Positions 25,626 through 34,411 of a stretch of 64,000 nucleotides of DNA are shown piece after piece. How positions within the stretch are numbered: position 1 is the first letter of the stretch; each line of letters starts with the position of its first letter. The DNA is from JBNKHG01 sp050290225 (GTDB lineage: Bacteria > Pseudomonadota > Gammaproteobacteria > Pseudomonadales > Cellvibrionaceae). The notes below the pieces were generated by a model. It worked only from the letters and a program-made list of their open reading frames with translations, did no database searches and was not told the DNA's origin. The stretch is taken from NCBI GenBank assembly GCA_050290225.1, contig JBNKHG010000094.1, forward strand, positions 91,418 to 155,417, in the 5' to 3' direction. A program made the position numbers and the translations under genes.

Positions 25626-26318
25626 ATGGCAGTTAATTTATCTTTTTTGTACAGCGGTCGGACCGGCGTAATGGCCGCGGCTCCGTTGTTTACTGTGTTG
25701 GTGTTGTTAGCAGTGCAGGTCGCGGCGGCAGATCAAACTGTCATTAGCGATGACGGTCGTGAAATCCGCCTGAATGCTGACGGCACCTGGGAATTTCTGT
25801 CCCAGGATCGCTTTGCCAATACCCGGGAAGGTCAACGGATCCGCTTAAAGGCCGATAATACCTGGGAATATGTGGGTAATGCTCCCTTGCGAACAGAGGC
25901 ACAGTTCCGCTCGGTGGCCACGGACATTCAACTGCAGCAGGTGGTGATTGAAAGTACCCGGGAAAAGAGCCACAAGAACACCCGCAAGAAAACCCATACC
26001 GTCTTTTATCTGGAGGTCGGTATAGCCCCGGCCGCCAAAGCCGCGCTCAAGCTGCCGCCGGAGCCGCTGTCACGATTGCGTGTTGTCGACAGCAAAGGTA
26101 AAGATTACCCGGTGGTTTCGATAAGCCCCGCCGCCGCTGAAGTGGCTCCCGGTGACCGCCAGCGATTTGAGATTCGAGCCGACGGCTCGCCCCAGTGGTG
26201 GGGAATTAAAAATGTAACCCTGACCCTGGCGCCGGAGCTGTTTGGCAACCGGGATGGGGTCGTCCTGCGTCGGGCGATGAGCGATATCGATAAGCGAGAT
26301 GTGGATGCCTTGCCTTGA
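25626..26318 (+). CDS. Exported protein with DGR-type repeats (DUF3157-like)
   Basis: A 230-residue protein with an N-terminal signal (FTVLVLLAVQVAAAD). It has two tandem copies of a short beta motif: VISDDGREIRLNADGTWEFL and then QRIRLKADNTWEYVG. This motif is typical of DUF3157-like periplasmic proteins. The remaining 140 residues (KTHTVFYLEVGIAPAAKAAL and WWGIKNVTLTLAPELFG) look like a beta-sandwich. Function unknown. ATG 25626 has GGGAG upstream; ATG 25671 would give a shorter signal peptide and is equally possible. Confidence 0.65.
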   Translation: MAVNLSFLYSGRTGVMAAAPLFTVLVLLAVQVAAADQTVISDDGREIRLNADGTWEFLSQDRFANTREGQRIRLKADNTWEYVGNAPLRTEAQFRSVATDIQLQQVVIESTREKSHKNTRKKTHTVFYLEVGIAPAAKAALKLPPEPLSRLRVVDSKGKDYPVVSISPAAAEVAPGDRQRFEIRADGSPQWWGIKNVTLTLAPELFGNRDGVVLRRAMSDIDKRDVDALP

Positions 26319-26350
26319 CCCAGCGCCGGCGGCACTCTACGGCGCTTTTA

Positions 26351-26761
26351 TCACGAATCCTTCGAGGTGTGTTGAAAGCGGGGAATGTCATCGTTAATTT
26401 TGAACCAGGGAACTCGCTCTGCATAAAAGACATGAAACTCGGCTACAAAACGCTCGGGATTATCCAGTGTGCAGAGATAGATATGAGTCTCCCCCGGAAA
26501 CTTTTTAGCTTCATAACTCAGTGGTGTGCCGCAGCTTCCGCAAAAACCCCGGCGAACGCCGGGGGATGATTGGTAAAATTGGCGTTCTCCCGCGGTAAAT
26601 TCGACCTGGTCTTGACGAAAGCCGACAAATGTTGCGACTGCGGAGCCGGTATTGCGACGGCAACTTTCGCAATGGCAATGGCCCACCCAGATGGGTTTGC
26701 TTTTTGCCTGGAAGCGAGCTTCCCCGCACAAGCAGCGACCTTCTATCGGCTTGTCAGTCAT
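26351..26761 (-). CDS. GFA family protein (glutathione-dependent formaldehyde-activating type), copy 1
   Basis: A 136-residue zinc-binding protein of the GFA/CENP-V fold. Zinc ligands are visible in RCLCGEARF, GHCHCESCRR and GFCGSCGTPL. The family was named for an enzyme accelerating S-hydroxymethylglutathione formation, but most members are uncharacterised. A CGGAGG ribosome site precedes the ATG. A second, diverged copy lies 29 bases upstream on the same strand. Confidence 0.9.
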   Translation of the reverse strand: MTDKPIEGRCLCGEARFQAKSKPIWVGHCHCESCRRNTGSAVATFVGFRQDQVEFTAGERQFYQSSPGVRRGFCGSCGTPLSYEAKKFPGETHIYLCTLDNPERFVAEFHVFYAERVPWFKINDDIPRFQHTSKDS

Positions 26762-26790
26762 TGCGGAAACCTCCGTTATGATTAAGTCCC

Positions 26791-27219
26791 CTATTCCGCA
26801 GTCCCTGAAAACTGTGCAAAAACTTCCTCGCCAGTCAAATTCCTTGTTTCGTTGGCAAAGCAGTAGTATGACGGCTTTTCGTCAATAAATATCTGATGGT
26901 CAAAGTTTAAATCTTCACGCTGATCGAAAATGCCAACCGGCATAATGTATTGCTTGTTTTGCTTAAGCCTGTAGTACAAATGAGAGCCGCACTTGGCGCA
27001 AAAACCGCGTTCGGCCCATTCTGAAGAATCAAAAACAGCAATGTTGTTTTCGCCTTCAAAGTTGACGTCGTTGCCGCAGTCAACGGCCAGCAGAGGGCCG
27101 CCCGTCCATTTTCGACACATATTACAGTGACAGGCACCGACACTTTTACTCACGGTCTTCGCTTCGATTTTCACCGCCCCACAAAGGCAGCTGCCTTTGG
27201 CTTCGACTGTTGTCGTCAT
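26791..27219 (-). CDS. GFA family protein, copy 2
   Basis: A 142-residue paralogue of the downstream gene, with the same ligands (SCLCGAVKIEAK, GACHCNMCRKWTGG, GFCAKCGSHLYYRL). The C-terminal half is different and resembles another GFA subgroup (MPVGIFDQREDLNFDHQIFI). TGGAGGACTGATCA precedes the ATG. The two genes probably form one transcript. Confidence 0.9.
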   Translation of the reverse strand: MTTTVEAKGSCLCGAVKIEAKTVSKSVGACHCNMCRKWTGGPLLAVDCGNDVNFEGENNIAVFDSSEWAERGFCAKCGSHLYYRLKQNKQYIMPVGIFDQREDLNFDHQIFIDEKPSYYCFANETRNLTGEEVFAQFSGTAE

Positions 27220-27356
27220 TGATCAGTCCTCCATGTCGATTTGTGTGTTAGGTTTAATACTAATAGCACAGGAATCGGTTAGGGGTGTTGTTTCTGATGC
27301 CGGATTTATCCTTGCAAAAACCTCCCTCCCCTGAGAGGTAGCTCCTCGAAATTAGC

Positions 27357-28166
27357 CTAAACTTGATCAGTCTGTTCGATAGGACGTAACGCTGAATAAG
27401 GTGCGTCGATCCTGATTCCGAATCGGGTATAGAGTTCATCCATATACTGCTGCGAATTGGGAAGCGTTACCACATCTGTATTGCCGCCTCGAATGGTGGA
27501 GCACGTGTAATCCAGTAGACGAGTCTCCCCTTCAGGGTGACATAACACGGCCATGCGATAGTGGGTAAAAAGCGATTGCGGGTGCGTGGCGGTGAAGTAA
27601 TTGGCGAGAATAATGTCATTTTGTCGAACCGGGCATAAATCAAAACTGTAGAGATTTATCCATTGATTTTCGTCTTGCCGTTGTAGCATAAAACCCAGTG
27701 GGTCCTCCACTAGCCGATAGTGAATCCCATCCTGTTCACTTGGGCTATTGAGTGCCAGGGGTATCGGCGCTCGCAGCGTGCCTCCACCAAAACCAACATC
27801 AACGATCCAGTCGCGACCATGAAGATCAACCAGCCCCAATTGATGGGTGCGCCCGGTTGGCTCACCTCGCAGGTGAACGCGAGCCAACAGTGCGCGTGCT
27901 TTAAAACCGGATGCTGCAAGTGCTCGCAAAAATAACCCGTTGAGTTCGAAGCAGTAACCACCGCGTTGCTGTCGCAGTAATTTGGCGTCAACAGCCGAAC
28001 AGCTCAGATCGATGCCGCGACCAAGTTGGATATCAAAATTCTCAAAAGGGATACAGTAAACATTTGCCCTGTGTAATTGTTCAAGCCAATCAATACTGAC
28101 TGATCCAGAGTCGCTTACTCCAACTCGGGCGTAAAATTCATCCAAAGGAAATTGATAATGAGACAT
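27357..28166 (-). CDS. Arylamine N-acetyltransferase (NAT)
   Basis: Transfers acetyl from acetyl-CoA to aromatic amines and hydrazines. The 269-residue protein shows the catalytic Cys in RGGYCFELNG (about residue 71), the His in TGRTHQLGLV and the Asp in IVDVGFGGG, which form the NAT triad. VYCIPFENFDIQLGR is the usual N-terminal signature. The ORF is open to 28208, but ATG 28166 (MSHYQFPLDEFYARVG) begins the family-typical start. The pckA terminator lies upstream, so it has its own promoter. Confidence 0.93.
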   Translation of the reverse strand: MSHYQFPLDEFYARVGVSDSGSVSIDWLEQLHRANVYCIPFENFDIQLGRGIDLSCSAVDAKLLRQQRGGYCFELNGLFLRALAASGFKARALLARVHLRGEPTGRTHQLGLVDLHGRDWIVDVGFGGGTLRAPIPLALNSPSEQDGIHYRLVEDPLGFMLQRQDENQWINLYSFDLCPVRQNDIILANYFTATHPQSLFTHYRMAVLCHPEGETRLLDYTCSTIRGGNTDVVTLPNSQQYMDELYTRFGIRIDAPYSALRPIEQTDQV

Positions 28167-28241
28167 CGTCGGGTTCTTCTGGGATTGGGTAAGTAAGCAT
28201 AGTGGCAAATCCGGGGGAGAGCATTATTACCGTCATCAAAA

Positions 28242-28261
28242 AAGGCCGCAAAAGCGGCCTT
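28242..28261 (-). terminator. Terminator of pckA
   Basis: Stem AGGCCGC / GCGGCCT with an AAAA loop. On the minus strand it is followed by six T. It lies 27 bases after the pckA stop. Confidence 0.9.
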
Positions 28262-28286
28262 TTATTTTGCGACGAGCGAGAAGTGC

Positions 28287-29846
28287 TTAACCCTGCGGTC
28301 CCGCCTTTTCGATCTCTTCACTGACTTCAAACTTCTTGATGTTCTCGGCAAACAACTTGCCCAGCTTGCTGGCTGCTTCATCGTAGCCAGCGTCGTCGCT
28401 CCAGGCTTTGCGCGGGTTCAGGTACTTGGTGTCTACGCCCGGTATTTCCAGCGGGACGTCCAGGTTCATGGCGTCAAGGTGCTCGGTTTCAACACTTTCC
28501 AGGGCGCCGCTCTGGATAGCGGAAACCACGGCGCGGGTAACCGGAATCGGGAAGCGGGATCCCTTGCCATTGGCACCGCCGGCACCGCCGGTCCAGCCTG
28601 TATTGACCAGGTAAACCTTGGCGCCGAACTCTTCGATACGCTTCATCAGCAGCTCGCCGTACTCACGGGCCGGACGGGGCATAAAGGGAGCGCCGAAGCA
28701 GGTGGAGAAGGTCGGGTGAATGCCGGCCTCCGCACCCAGTTCGGTGGAACCAACGCGGGCGGTATAACCGGACAGGAAGTGGTAGGCCGCCGCTTCCTTG
28801 GAGAGGATAGCCACCGGAGGCAACACGCCGGAGACGTCACAAGTCAGGAAAATAACATTCTTGGGCTCACCGGCACGATTTTCTTCAACACGCATTTCCA
28901 CGTGCTCCAGCGGGTAGGAGCAGCGACCGTTTTCGGTCAGGCTGGTGTCGCTGTAGTCGGGTTCGCGGACGTCGTTGTGAACCACGTTTTCAACAATGGC
29001 ACCAAACTTGATGGCGTCCCAAATTACCGGCTCGTTTTTCTGGCTCAGGTCGATGGTCTTGGCGTAGCAGCCACCTTCAATGTTAAACACGGCACCTTTG
29101 GCCCAGCCGTGCTCGTCGTCGCCGATCAGGTAGCGCTCGGGGTCGGCGGACAGGGTGGTTTTACCGGTGCCGGACAGGCCGAAGAACAGGCAGGTGTCAC
29201 CCTCTTTGCCGACGTTGGCGGAACAGTGCATGGGCATCACATCTTTCTCCGGCAGCAGGAAATTCTGCACAGAGAACATGGACTTCTTCATTTCACCGGC
29301 GTATTTCATTCCGGCCAGCAGGATTTTGCGCTGGGCGAAATTGATGATCACAGCACCTTCGGAGTTGGTGCCATCGCGCTCGGGATCGCAAACGAAGTTG
29401 GCGGCGTGCTGGATACGCCACTCTTCCTTGCCCTTGGGATTGAACTGGGCAGAGCGGATAAACATGTTGCGGGCGAAGAGGTTGTGCCAGGCAGTTTCGG
29501 TGGTTACCTGGACGGGGATGTAGTGGTCGCTGTCCTGGCCCACGTGCAGGTGGGAAACGAAGGTGTCGACACCCGCGAGGTGCTCACCAACGCGGTCCCA
29601 CAGGGCGTCGAATTTGTCAGCGTCGAATGGACGGTTCACGGAGCCCCAATCGATGCCGTCAGCAGTGGAAGGTTCTTGAACGATAAAGCGGTCAGCCGGG
29701 GAGCGGCCAGTGCGCTTGCCGGTTTCCGCAACCAGGGCGCCGGTGTGGGACAGGTAGCCTTCGTTACGGGCGAGGGCCTGTTCCACCAGTTGGGCGGAGC
29801 TTAAATCGGTGTAAGTAGTTACCGCCGTCTCTTCAATCTGTGTCAT
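28287..29846 (-). CDS. pckA: Phosphoenolpyruvate carboxykinase (ATP)
   Basis: Converts oxaloacetate and ATP to phosphoenolpyruvate, the entry step of gluconeogenesis. The 519-residue protein has the PEPCK-ATP hallmarks: RTGRSPADRFIV, the P-loop FFGLSGTGKTTLSADP, the metal-binding IGDDEHGW, and ARVGSTELG. CAGGACTACAACGA precedes the ATG. The pckA-hslO-hslR-yrfG group is also found near one another in E. coli. A 318-base leader or promoter region with hairpins lies upstream. Confidence 0.97.
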   Translation of the reverse strand: MTQIEETAVTTYTDLSSAQLVEQALARNEGYLSHTGALVAETGKRTGRSPADRFIVQEPSTADGIDWGSVNRPFDADKFDALWDRVGEHLAGVDTFVSHLHVGQDSDHYIPVQVTTETAWHNLFARNMFIRSAQFNPKGKEEWRIQHAANFVCDPERDGTNSEGAVIINFAQRKILLAGMKYAGEMKKSMFSVQNFLLPEKDVMPMHCSANVGKEGDTCLFFGLSGTGKTTLSADPERYLIGDDEHGWAKGAVFNIEGGCYAKTIDLSQKNEPVIWDAIKFGAIVENVVHNDVREPDYSDTSLTENGRCSYPLEHVEMRVEENRAGEPKNVIFLTCDVSGVLPPVAILSKEAAAYHFLSGYTARVGSTELGAEAGIHPTFSTCFGAPFMPRPAREYGELLMKRIEEFGAKVYLVNTGWTGGAGGANGKGSRFPIPVTRAVVSAIQSGALESVETEHLDAMNLDVPLEIPGVDTKYLNPRKAWSDDAGYDEAASKLGKLFAENIKKFEVSEEIEKAGPQG

Positions 29847-30164
29847 TCGTTGTAGTCCTGTCAGCTTGTGGCCAATAGTGTCACGGGCTCTCCGCCCGTC
29901 ACAATGCTTAAATCTCCCGGGTCAGCCATGACTTCCCGGGTATTAGAATTTTGGGTGGCGCATTATGCCAGAATTCCCTGGCTGAAGCGACTCCGATCTG
30001 CCGGTTTTTTGAGCGTCATAAGTTCAAAATTTGTACTGGTCGAACGATTACTCCTCCGCACCCGATTCAGTCCTCCCGGAGGCGGTGTTGTGCACCGCCA
30101 TAACGGCGGAAATCGGGTTGCATTGCGGTGGATAGGGGCGTCGAACAGCGGTCGGGTCCGGGTG
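29847..30164. other. Upstream region of pckA with several inverted repeats
   Basis: 318 bases, no gene. On the minus strand it holds CCCGGG repeats 13 bases apart (about 29914-29938), a hairpin ACGGGC GGAGA GCCCGT (about 29883-29899) just upstream of pckA, and the nested structure listed separately. These may shape the pckA leader. No recognised riboswitch is seen. Confidence 0.45.
30060..30118. other. Nested inverted repeat downstream of hslO
   Basis: An outer 8-bp stem ACCCGATT / AATCGGGT encloses GGCGGTG TTGTG CACCGCC. Part of the inner arm (CCGCC, 30095-30099) can instead pair with GGCGG at 30105-30109. The two inner hairpins are mutually exclusive, which would be read in either strand. 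There is no U tract. Confidence 0.5.
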
Positions 30165-31076
30165 CTAATGCAGGGTGTGTGGCTGATCGGTAAAAAGCTC
30201 GGTCACATCTTTGGCGCCAAAGCGATAGACTTGGTTGCAGAACTGGCAGTCTATGGTGATAACCTCTCGCTCGGCCAGTAGTTGGTTGACTTCGGTTTCG
30301 CCTATGGAGCGCAGGGCATTGGCGCTGCGCTCGCGGGAACAGCTGCAGGCAAAGCGGATATCAACAGCCTCGAACAGGCGCACCTGCTCTTCGTGGAAAA
30401 GGCGATAGAGGAGGGTCTCGTGGCTAAGGCCGAGCAATTCGCCGGGTTCGACTGTGTCAGCCAGGGTCACGGTAGTCTCCCAGTGATCGCGGTTCTCCTC
30501 GGGGCTGGCGTTTACCTGCCGGGGCAGGGCTTGCAACATAAGTCCTGTGCTGGTGGCGCCGTCGGCGGTAAGCCAGAAACGGGTTTTAAGCTGCTCGGAC
30601 TGCTCGAAATAGTGTTCCAGGCAACCGGCCAGTTTGTCGGCGTCCAGGGGGACTATGCCCTGGTAGCGTTCTCCCCTGTCCGGATCTATGGTGATGGCCA
30701 ATACACCTTGGCCCAGCAGTTGACGGATATCCGCCCGACTTTCGGCATCCAGCGCCAGGCGGTCGAAATCCGTCTCCGGGTCCGGTTTTGCGATGGCGCG
30801 CACCCCCTTGTGGTGGCTGCACTCGGCCATTATCAGTGGCAATGGACCGTCACCGCGGGCCTGCAGGGTGAGGATACCGTCGAATTTGAGTGTACTCGAG
30901 AGCAGGCTGGCGGCAGCGAGAAATTCCCCCAGCAACTGTTGCACCGCAGGGTGGTGGCGGTTGTGGCTGAGCACCTCCTGGTAGCTGTCGCCAAGACTGA
31001 CCACCTCACCGCGGATATCGGTGTGGTCAAACATAAAGCGGTGCATGAGGTCGCGGGGGGGGTGGTTGGTGGACAT
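30165..31076 (-). CDS. hslO: Redox-regulated chaperone Hsp33
   Basis: A cytosolic holdase switched on by oxidation. Zinc-binding Cys pairs are present at the C-terminus, CSCSRER and CQFCNQVY, in the pattern CxC...CxxC required for the redox switch. N-terminal HRFMFDHTDIRGEVVSLGDS is characteristic. 303 residues compares with 292 in E. coli. The ribosome site is weak. It stands between pckA and a DUF4124/protease pair on the same strand. Confidence 0.96.
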   Translation of the reverse strand: MSTNHPPRDLMHRFMFDHTDIRGEVVSLGDSYQEVLSHNRHHPAVQQLLGEFLAAASLLSSTLKFDGILTLQARGDGPLPLIMAECSHHKGVRAIAKPDPETDFDRLALDAESRADIRQLLGQGVLAITIDPDRGERYQGIVPLDADKLAGCLEHYFEQSEQLKTRFWLTADGATSTGLMLQALPRQVNASPEENRDHWETTVTLADTVEPGELLGLSHETLLYRLFHEEQVRLFEAVDIRFACSCSRERSANALRSIGETEVNQLLAEREVITIDCQFCNQVYRFGAKDVTELFTDQPHTLH

Positions 31077-31173
31077 CGGGAATACTACTCGGCAGTTCAG
31101 GGTGTTACGAGGTGCGTCAGTTTAGCAGCATCCAGCCGATAGTCACCAGTGACCCGCTGCTGGATATTGTCGA

Positions 31174-31629
31174 CTATTTCCCACAGTGCCTGGCGATATC
31201 GGCCTTGGCCTTATCTGCCATCGCCTGGCGTTCCTTTTCGCTCACCGTGTACTCGCTGCCGTCCTTGCGCACAAAGTACACCCTCCCCTGAATGGTTCTC
31301 AGGTATTTGCGGGCTTTGGCGCAGGCAGCCTGGTGAGCTCGCGACTGCTGATCGCGCTGCTGCTGCTGTTCCTGTTTGTATCGCTTTTCCTCCTTGGTCT
31401 CGCGGGCGAATACCGACTCGAGCTTGTCTCGTTCGGCACTACTGGCGTCGACATTGGTCTGCTCTACTGCCTTGGAGATATCCTTTGCCTGCTGGCCTTT
31501 TTGACCGGAGGGTTTGCGGTCGCCGAAGTGCACCTTGCCATCGGCGTCCACCCAGCGGTAGACCTTGGCGCCGGCACTGGTGCTCAGTGCCAGCAATAGA
31601 AGCGCGAGGCCGGTGTATTTCCCTGTCAT
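31174..31629 (-). CDS. DUF4124 domain protein, periplasmic
   Basis: A 151-residue exported protein: signal peptide (TGLALLLLALSTSAGA), then DUF4124 motif KVYRWVDADGKVHFGDRKPS directly after cleavage. A long charged coiled-coil region follows (ERDKLESVFARETKEEKRYK), then a C-terminal part with two Cys (ACAKARKYL and ARHCGK). CAGGGAGACAGGAAT precedes the ATG. It lies downstream of the protease gene by 68 bases, so co-expression is likely. The role is unknown. Confidence 0.82.
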   Translation of the reverse strand: MTGKYTGLALLLLALSTSAGAKVYRWVDADGKVHFGDRKPSGQKGQQAKDISKAVEQTNVDASSAERDKLESVFARETKEEKRYKQEQQQQRDQQSRAHQAACAKARKYLRTIQGRVYFVRKDGSEYTVSEKERQAMADKAKADIARHCGK

Positions 31630-31697
31630 ATTCCTGTCTCCCTGTGTTTCAAGTTCCTGTGCCTTATCGCGCTCTGCCTGCTCTTGCCTGGGGGCGG

Positions 31698-33206
31698 CTA
31701 TTGCCCGGTGTTCTTTTCGATGCCGGCTGCCTGGTGATCGAAAAGCCCCGGCGAATGGCTGCTGGGGATACGATACATGGTCAGAATATCATTTTCAGAA
31801 GCCAGCGCCTGCTGGTGATCGATCACCATTTGGTAGCCATCGTCGTCCTTGACGATCACGTGGGTATTTTGCGGATTTTGCAAGAGGTGGCAAAACTGGT
31901 AGAAGTCGCGGATGGGTTGGCCGTTGATGCTGTCGATCACCCAGTTCTTCCAGTCGTGATAACCGAGGTTCACATCGGCGGCCAGCACTTTCAGCGCCAC
32001 CACCAGCTCTCGCTTGTCCACTGAACTCCAGCGATTCCGGGCGTGAAGGAAGTCCACCGGTGCCTTATTATGCCAGTCCCTCCCCCAGCGTTTGATCAGG
32101 TTCATATTCAGGGGCACAAATACGATACCGCCGTAGATGAAGTACTCCGGCAACTTGTCGAACTCCTGGCCCTTGACCAGGCTGTAGTTGCGGGTCTGCC
32201 TTGCGGCCGTTAGTTCCACGGTCTGTACCTGACCGCCGCGGGACAGTGTGATGCTGACCTGATCCCCGGGGTGGTATTGGTCGAGGGCGTATTTAAAATT
32301 GGTGCGCAGGTCGCGACGAAATTCTATGGAGCGGTCATCCGACACATCAAAACCGTCGATTTCCATAATCACGTCGTTGGTGAGGATCTTACCGTAGGCG
32401 GGCGAGTCCTCGAACACTTTGGCTACCAGGGCGCCGGTTTCTTCGGGCTTTAACCCATAGGCGGCTTTCATCGCCGGGCTGTCCAGTTTCTGGGTGCGAA
32501 AGCCCAACTCGGGAAATCCATCTTCCTGGCCGTCGCTTGCGTCGTCGAGGACATGTTGGATCACACTGGGCGGTACAAAGTAGCCGAGATTTTCGGCGTG
32601 ACTGCTGGTGTTGGCCTGCATCACCACCCCGGCAATTTTTCCATCGACGATTACCGGACCGCCACTGTTACCCGGGTTGATCGCGGCGTCAATCTGACCG
32701 GCAAGCAGATAGCTGCCGGCATGGGTATAGTACTGGTGCTCCACCCGCGAAAGTATCCCCTTGGTGATACTGAGGGAGTTGCCGCCGAAAGGATAGCCAT
32801 AGACGGAAACCTCCTGCAGCGGCTCCGGCAGGGTGCCGATGGGTAGAGGGCGCAAGTCGTTAAAGAATTCGCTGTTGTCCACGGTCAGAATCGCCAGGTC
32901 CGCCTCGTGGGAGACAAAAGTCACACGCGCCAGGTACTTTTTTGGATGGCCATTTTTCTGGGCCTGCAGATAGCGAGCATCGGCAACGACGTGGGCATTG
33001 GTGAGTATGCGGTTACCACTGATCACTGCACCGGAACCGCTACTTTGTTTGGCGTTAAGCAATCGCCAGGGGGTGAAGTAATCGGGCGGGGCTGAGGTGG
33101 TGTAAATCTTGACGATGGCGTTTTTCAGGTGCTGGACTTCCCGCTCGGTCGCGGCGTGACTGAAGCTGGTGACCAGCAGGCAGATCAGTGTGATCAGCAA
33201 ACGCAT
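31698..33206 (-). CDS. Periplasmic DegP-like serine protease with PDZ domain and long C-terminal domain
   Basis: Trypsin-like protease of the HtrA/Deg family. The signal peptide is MRLLITLICLLVTSFSHAA. Catalytic residues are His in LTNAHVVAD, Asp in SHEADLAILTV and Ser in NPGNSGGPVIV. A PDZ domain follows around residues 250-345. The last 150 residues (LPEYFIYGGIVFVPLN, YHDWKNWVIDSINGQPIRDF) recall the second PDZ-type domain of plant DEG9-like proteases rather than DegP. Start ATG 33206, AAGGAA upstream; the open frame to 33287 would bury the signal peptide. Confidence 0.88.
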   Translation of the reverse strand: MRLLITLICLLVTSFSHAATEREVQHLKNAIVKIYTTSAPPDYFTPWRLLNAKQSSGSGAVISGNRILTNAHVVADARYLQAQKNGHPKKYLARVTFVSHEADLAILTVDNSEFFNDLRPLPIGTLPEPLQEVSVYGYPFGGNSLSITKGILSRVEHQYYTHAGSYLLAGQIDAAINPGNSGGPVIVDGKIAGVVMQANTSSHAENLGYFVPPSVIQHVLDDASDGQEDGFPELGFRTQKLDSPAMKAAYGLKPEETGALVAKVFEDSPAYGKILTNDVIMEIDGFDVSDDRSIEFRRDLRTNFKYALDQYHPGDQVSITLSRGGQVQTVELTAARQTRNYSLVKGQEFDKLPEYFIYGGIVFVPLNMNLIKRWGRDWHNKAPVDFLHARNRWSSVDKRELVVALKVLAADVNLGYHDWKNWVIDSINGQPIRDFYQFCHLLQNPQNTHVIVKDDDGYQMVIDHQQALASENDILTMYRIPSSHSPGLFDHQAAGIEKNTGQ

Positions 33207-33310
33207 GAGTCTGTTCCTTGTGACGCTACGATGCTCATCTGGAGCATACTGGATTTGGTGTGCTTTACCGGTTGTAAGTTCGTTCATTCATCGATCGCAG
33301 TGGATGTTTG

Positions 33311-33715
33311 TCAGGAATCTGCTTCACCGTGGTCCAGCGCGTCCTGTTTAAAACGGTGAATCTGGCGGCGCTGTTTTTTGGTGGGCCGGCGGTCGCTCAC
33401 CCATTGGCTGCCGTGTAACACTTTACGTTCGGCGGCGCGTTTTTCGCGCAGTGCGATACTGTCGTCGGTTTCGCGATAGAGCAGTGCTGCCTCCGGGGCG
33501 CCGCGTCGCTGGTCGGAAAGGGCTATCACCGCCACCGTTTTGTCGTCCCAGCCCTGGCGAATGGTGAGTTCCATCCCCACCGTCAGGTCCTTGCTGGGCT
33601 TGACCCGTTGACCGTCACAGTGCACCTTGCCGCCGTCGATGGCCTGCTTGGCCAGGTTGCGGGTTTTGAAAAAACGGGCCGCCCACAGCCATTTGTCGAT
33701 CCGTACTTTATCCAT
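33311..33715 (-). CDS. hslR: Hsp15, heat-shock S4-domain RNA-binding protein
   Basis: Binds free 50S subunits carrying nascent chains and helps recycle stalled ribosomes. The S4 domain occupies residues 1-70: VRIDKWLWAARFFKTRNLAK, QAIDGGKVHCDGQRVKPS. The basic C-terminal tail (SDRRPTKKQRRQIHRFK) is also typical. 134 residues, compared with 133 in E. coli. It sits 36 bases downstream of the HAD phosphatase gene on the same strand. Confidence 0.95.
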   Translation of the reverse strand: MDKVRIDKWLWAARFFKTRNLAKQAIDGGKVHCDGQRVKPSKDLTVGMELTIRQGWDDKTVAVIALSDQRRGAPEAALLYRETDDSIALREKRAAERKVLHGSQWVSDRRPTKKQRRQIHRFKQDALDHGEADS

Positions 33716-33751
33716 CGCCTATAGCTGCTTTAAACCGGGTCATACATCACC

Positions 33752-34411
33752 TTAGACTGCAAAGGGTGGCATAATTTCATCGAAGTGATGAATTGCCGGG
33801 TATTCCTCAACCTGCCTTTGGCGCTGGCTGTCCGGCTGGTGGACACAGAGCAGATGGCCGATGCCGTAGGCTTTGGCGGAATCCAGGACTTTGAGGCTGT
33901 CGTCTATAAACAGGGTACGGGCGGGATCGAACCGTTCGTGGGCCTGGAGTGCGTACCAAAACGCCTGGTCTTCCTTGGGCTGATTGAACTGGTGGGAGGA
34001 GATCACCATATCCAGCCACTGGTCGATATGGGTGATCTTCAGCTTCAAGTCCAGGCTTTGGGGGTGCGCGTTGGTAATCAGTACCAGTTTTTTATCCAGG
34101 GCCCGCAACCGCTGCAAAAACTCCACCGCGAAGGGGCGGATCTGGATCTTTTCCTGCACTTCTTCCTTGAGGGATCGAATATCCAAATCCAGGGATTTGC
34201 TCCAGAATTCCAGGCAATACCAGTTGAGGGTACCCTCGTGGGCCTTGATATGGGCGTGCAGTTTTTCCTCGGCTTCGGCCAGGCTGACGCCGTGGGTTTC
34301 AGCGTAGCGCCTCGGCAGGTGGGTCAGCCAGAAGTAATTGTCGAAATGCAGGTCCAGCAAGGTGCCGTCCATATCCAGCAGCACAGTGTCGATTGCGGTC
34401 CAGTCGATCAT
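33752..34411 (-). CDS. yrfG: HAD-superfamily GMP/IMP nucleotidase YrfG-like
   Basis: A 219-residue HAD hydrolase. Motif I is LLDMDGTLLDL, motif II LVLITNAHPQ, the conserved Lys is in FNQPKED, and motif IV is TLFIDDSLKVL. The sequence between (NYFWLTHLPRRYAETHGVSL) is typical of YrfG, which dephosphorylates GMP and IMP. The yrfG-hslR-hslO order matches E. coli. nudE, frequent in this neighbourhood, is absent; repeat copy C lies upstream instead. Confidence 0.92.
   Translation of the reverse strand: MIDWTAIDTVLLDMDGTLLDLHFDNYFWLTHLPRRYAETHGVSLAEAEEKLHAHIKAHEGTLNWYCLEFWSKSLDLDIRSLKEEVQEKIQIRPFAVEFLQRLRALDKKLVLITNAHPQSLDLKLKITHIDQWLDMVISSHQFNQPKEDQAFWYALQAHERFDPARTLFIDDSLKVLDSAKAYGIGHLLCVHQPDSQRQRQVEEYPAIHHFDEIMPPFAV

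Noticed and set aside
25471..25671. A 66-codon frame starting inside repeat copy B
   Set aside because: It depends on the repeat's terminal sequence and overlaps the better supported DUF3157-like gene.
28479..29804. A 441-codon open frame on the plus strand opposite pckA
   Set aside because: It is the antisense shadow of a highly conserved, codon-biased gene. It has no ribosome site and no family resemblance.
33285..33300. Fragment ATCGCAGTGGAT resembling the interior of repeat copy B
   Set aside because: Only 12 bases match; it is too short and lacks the terminal repeats.
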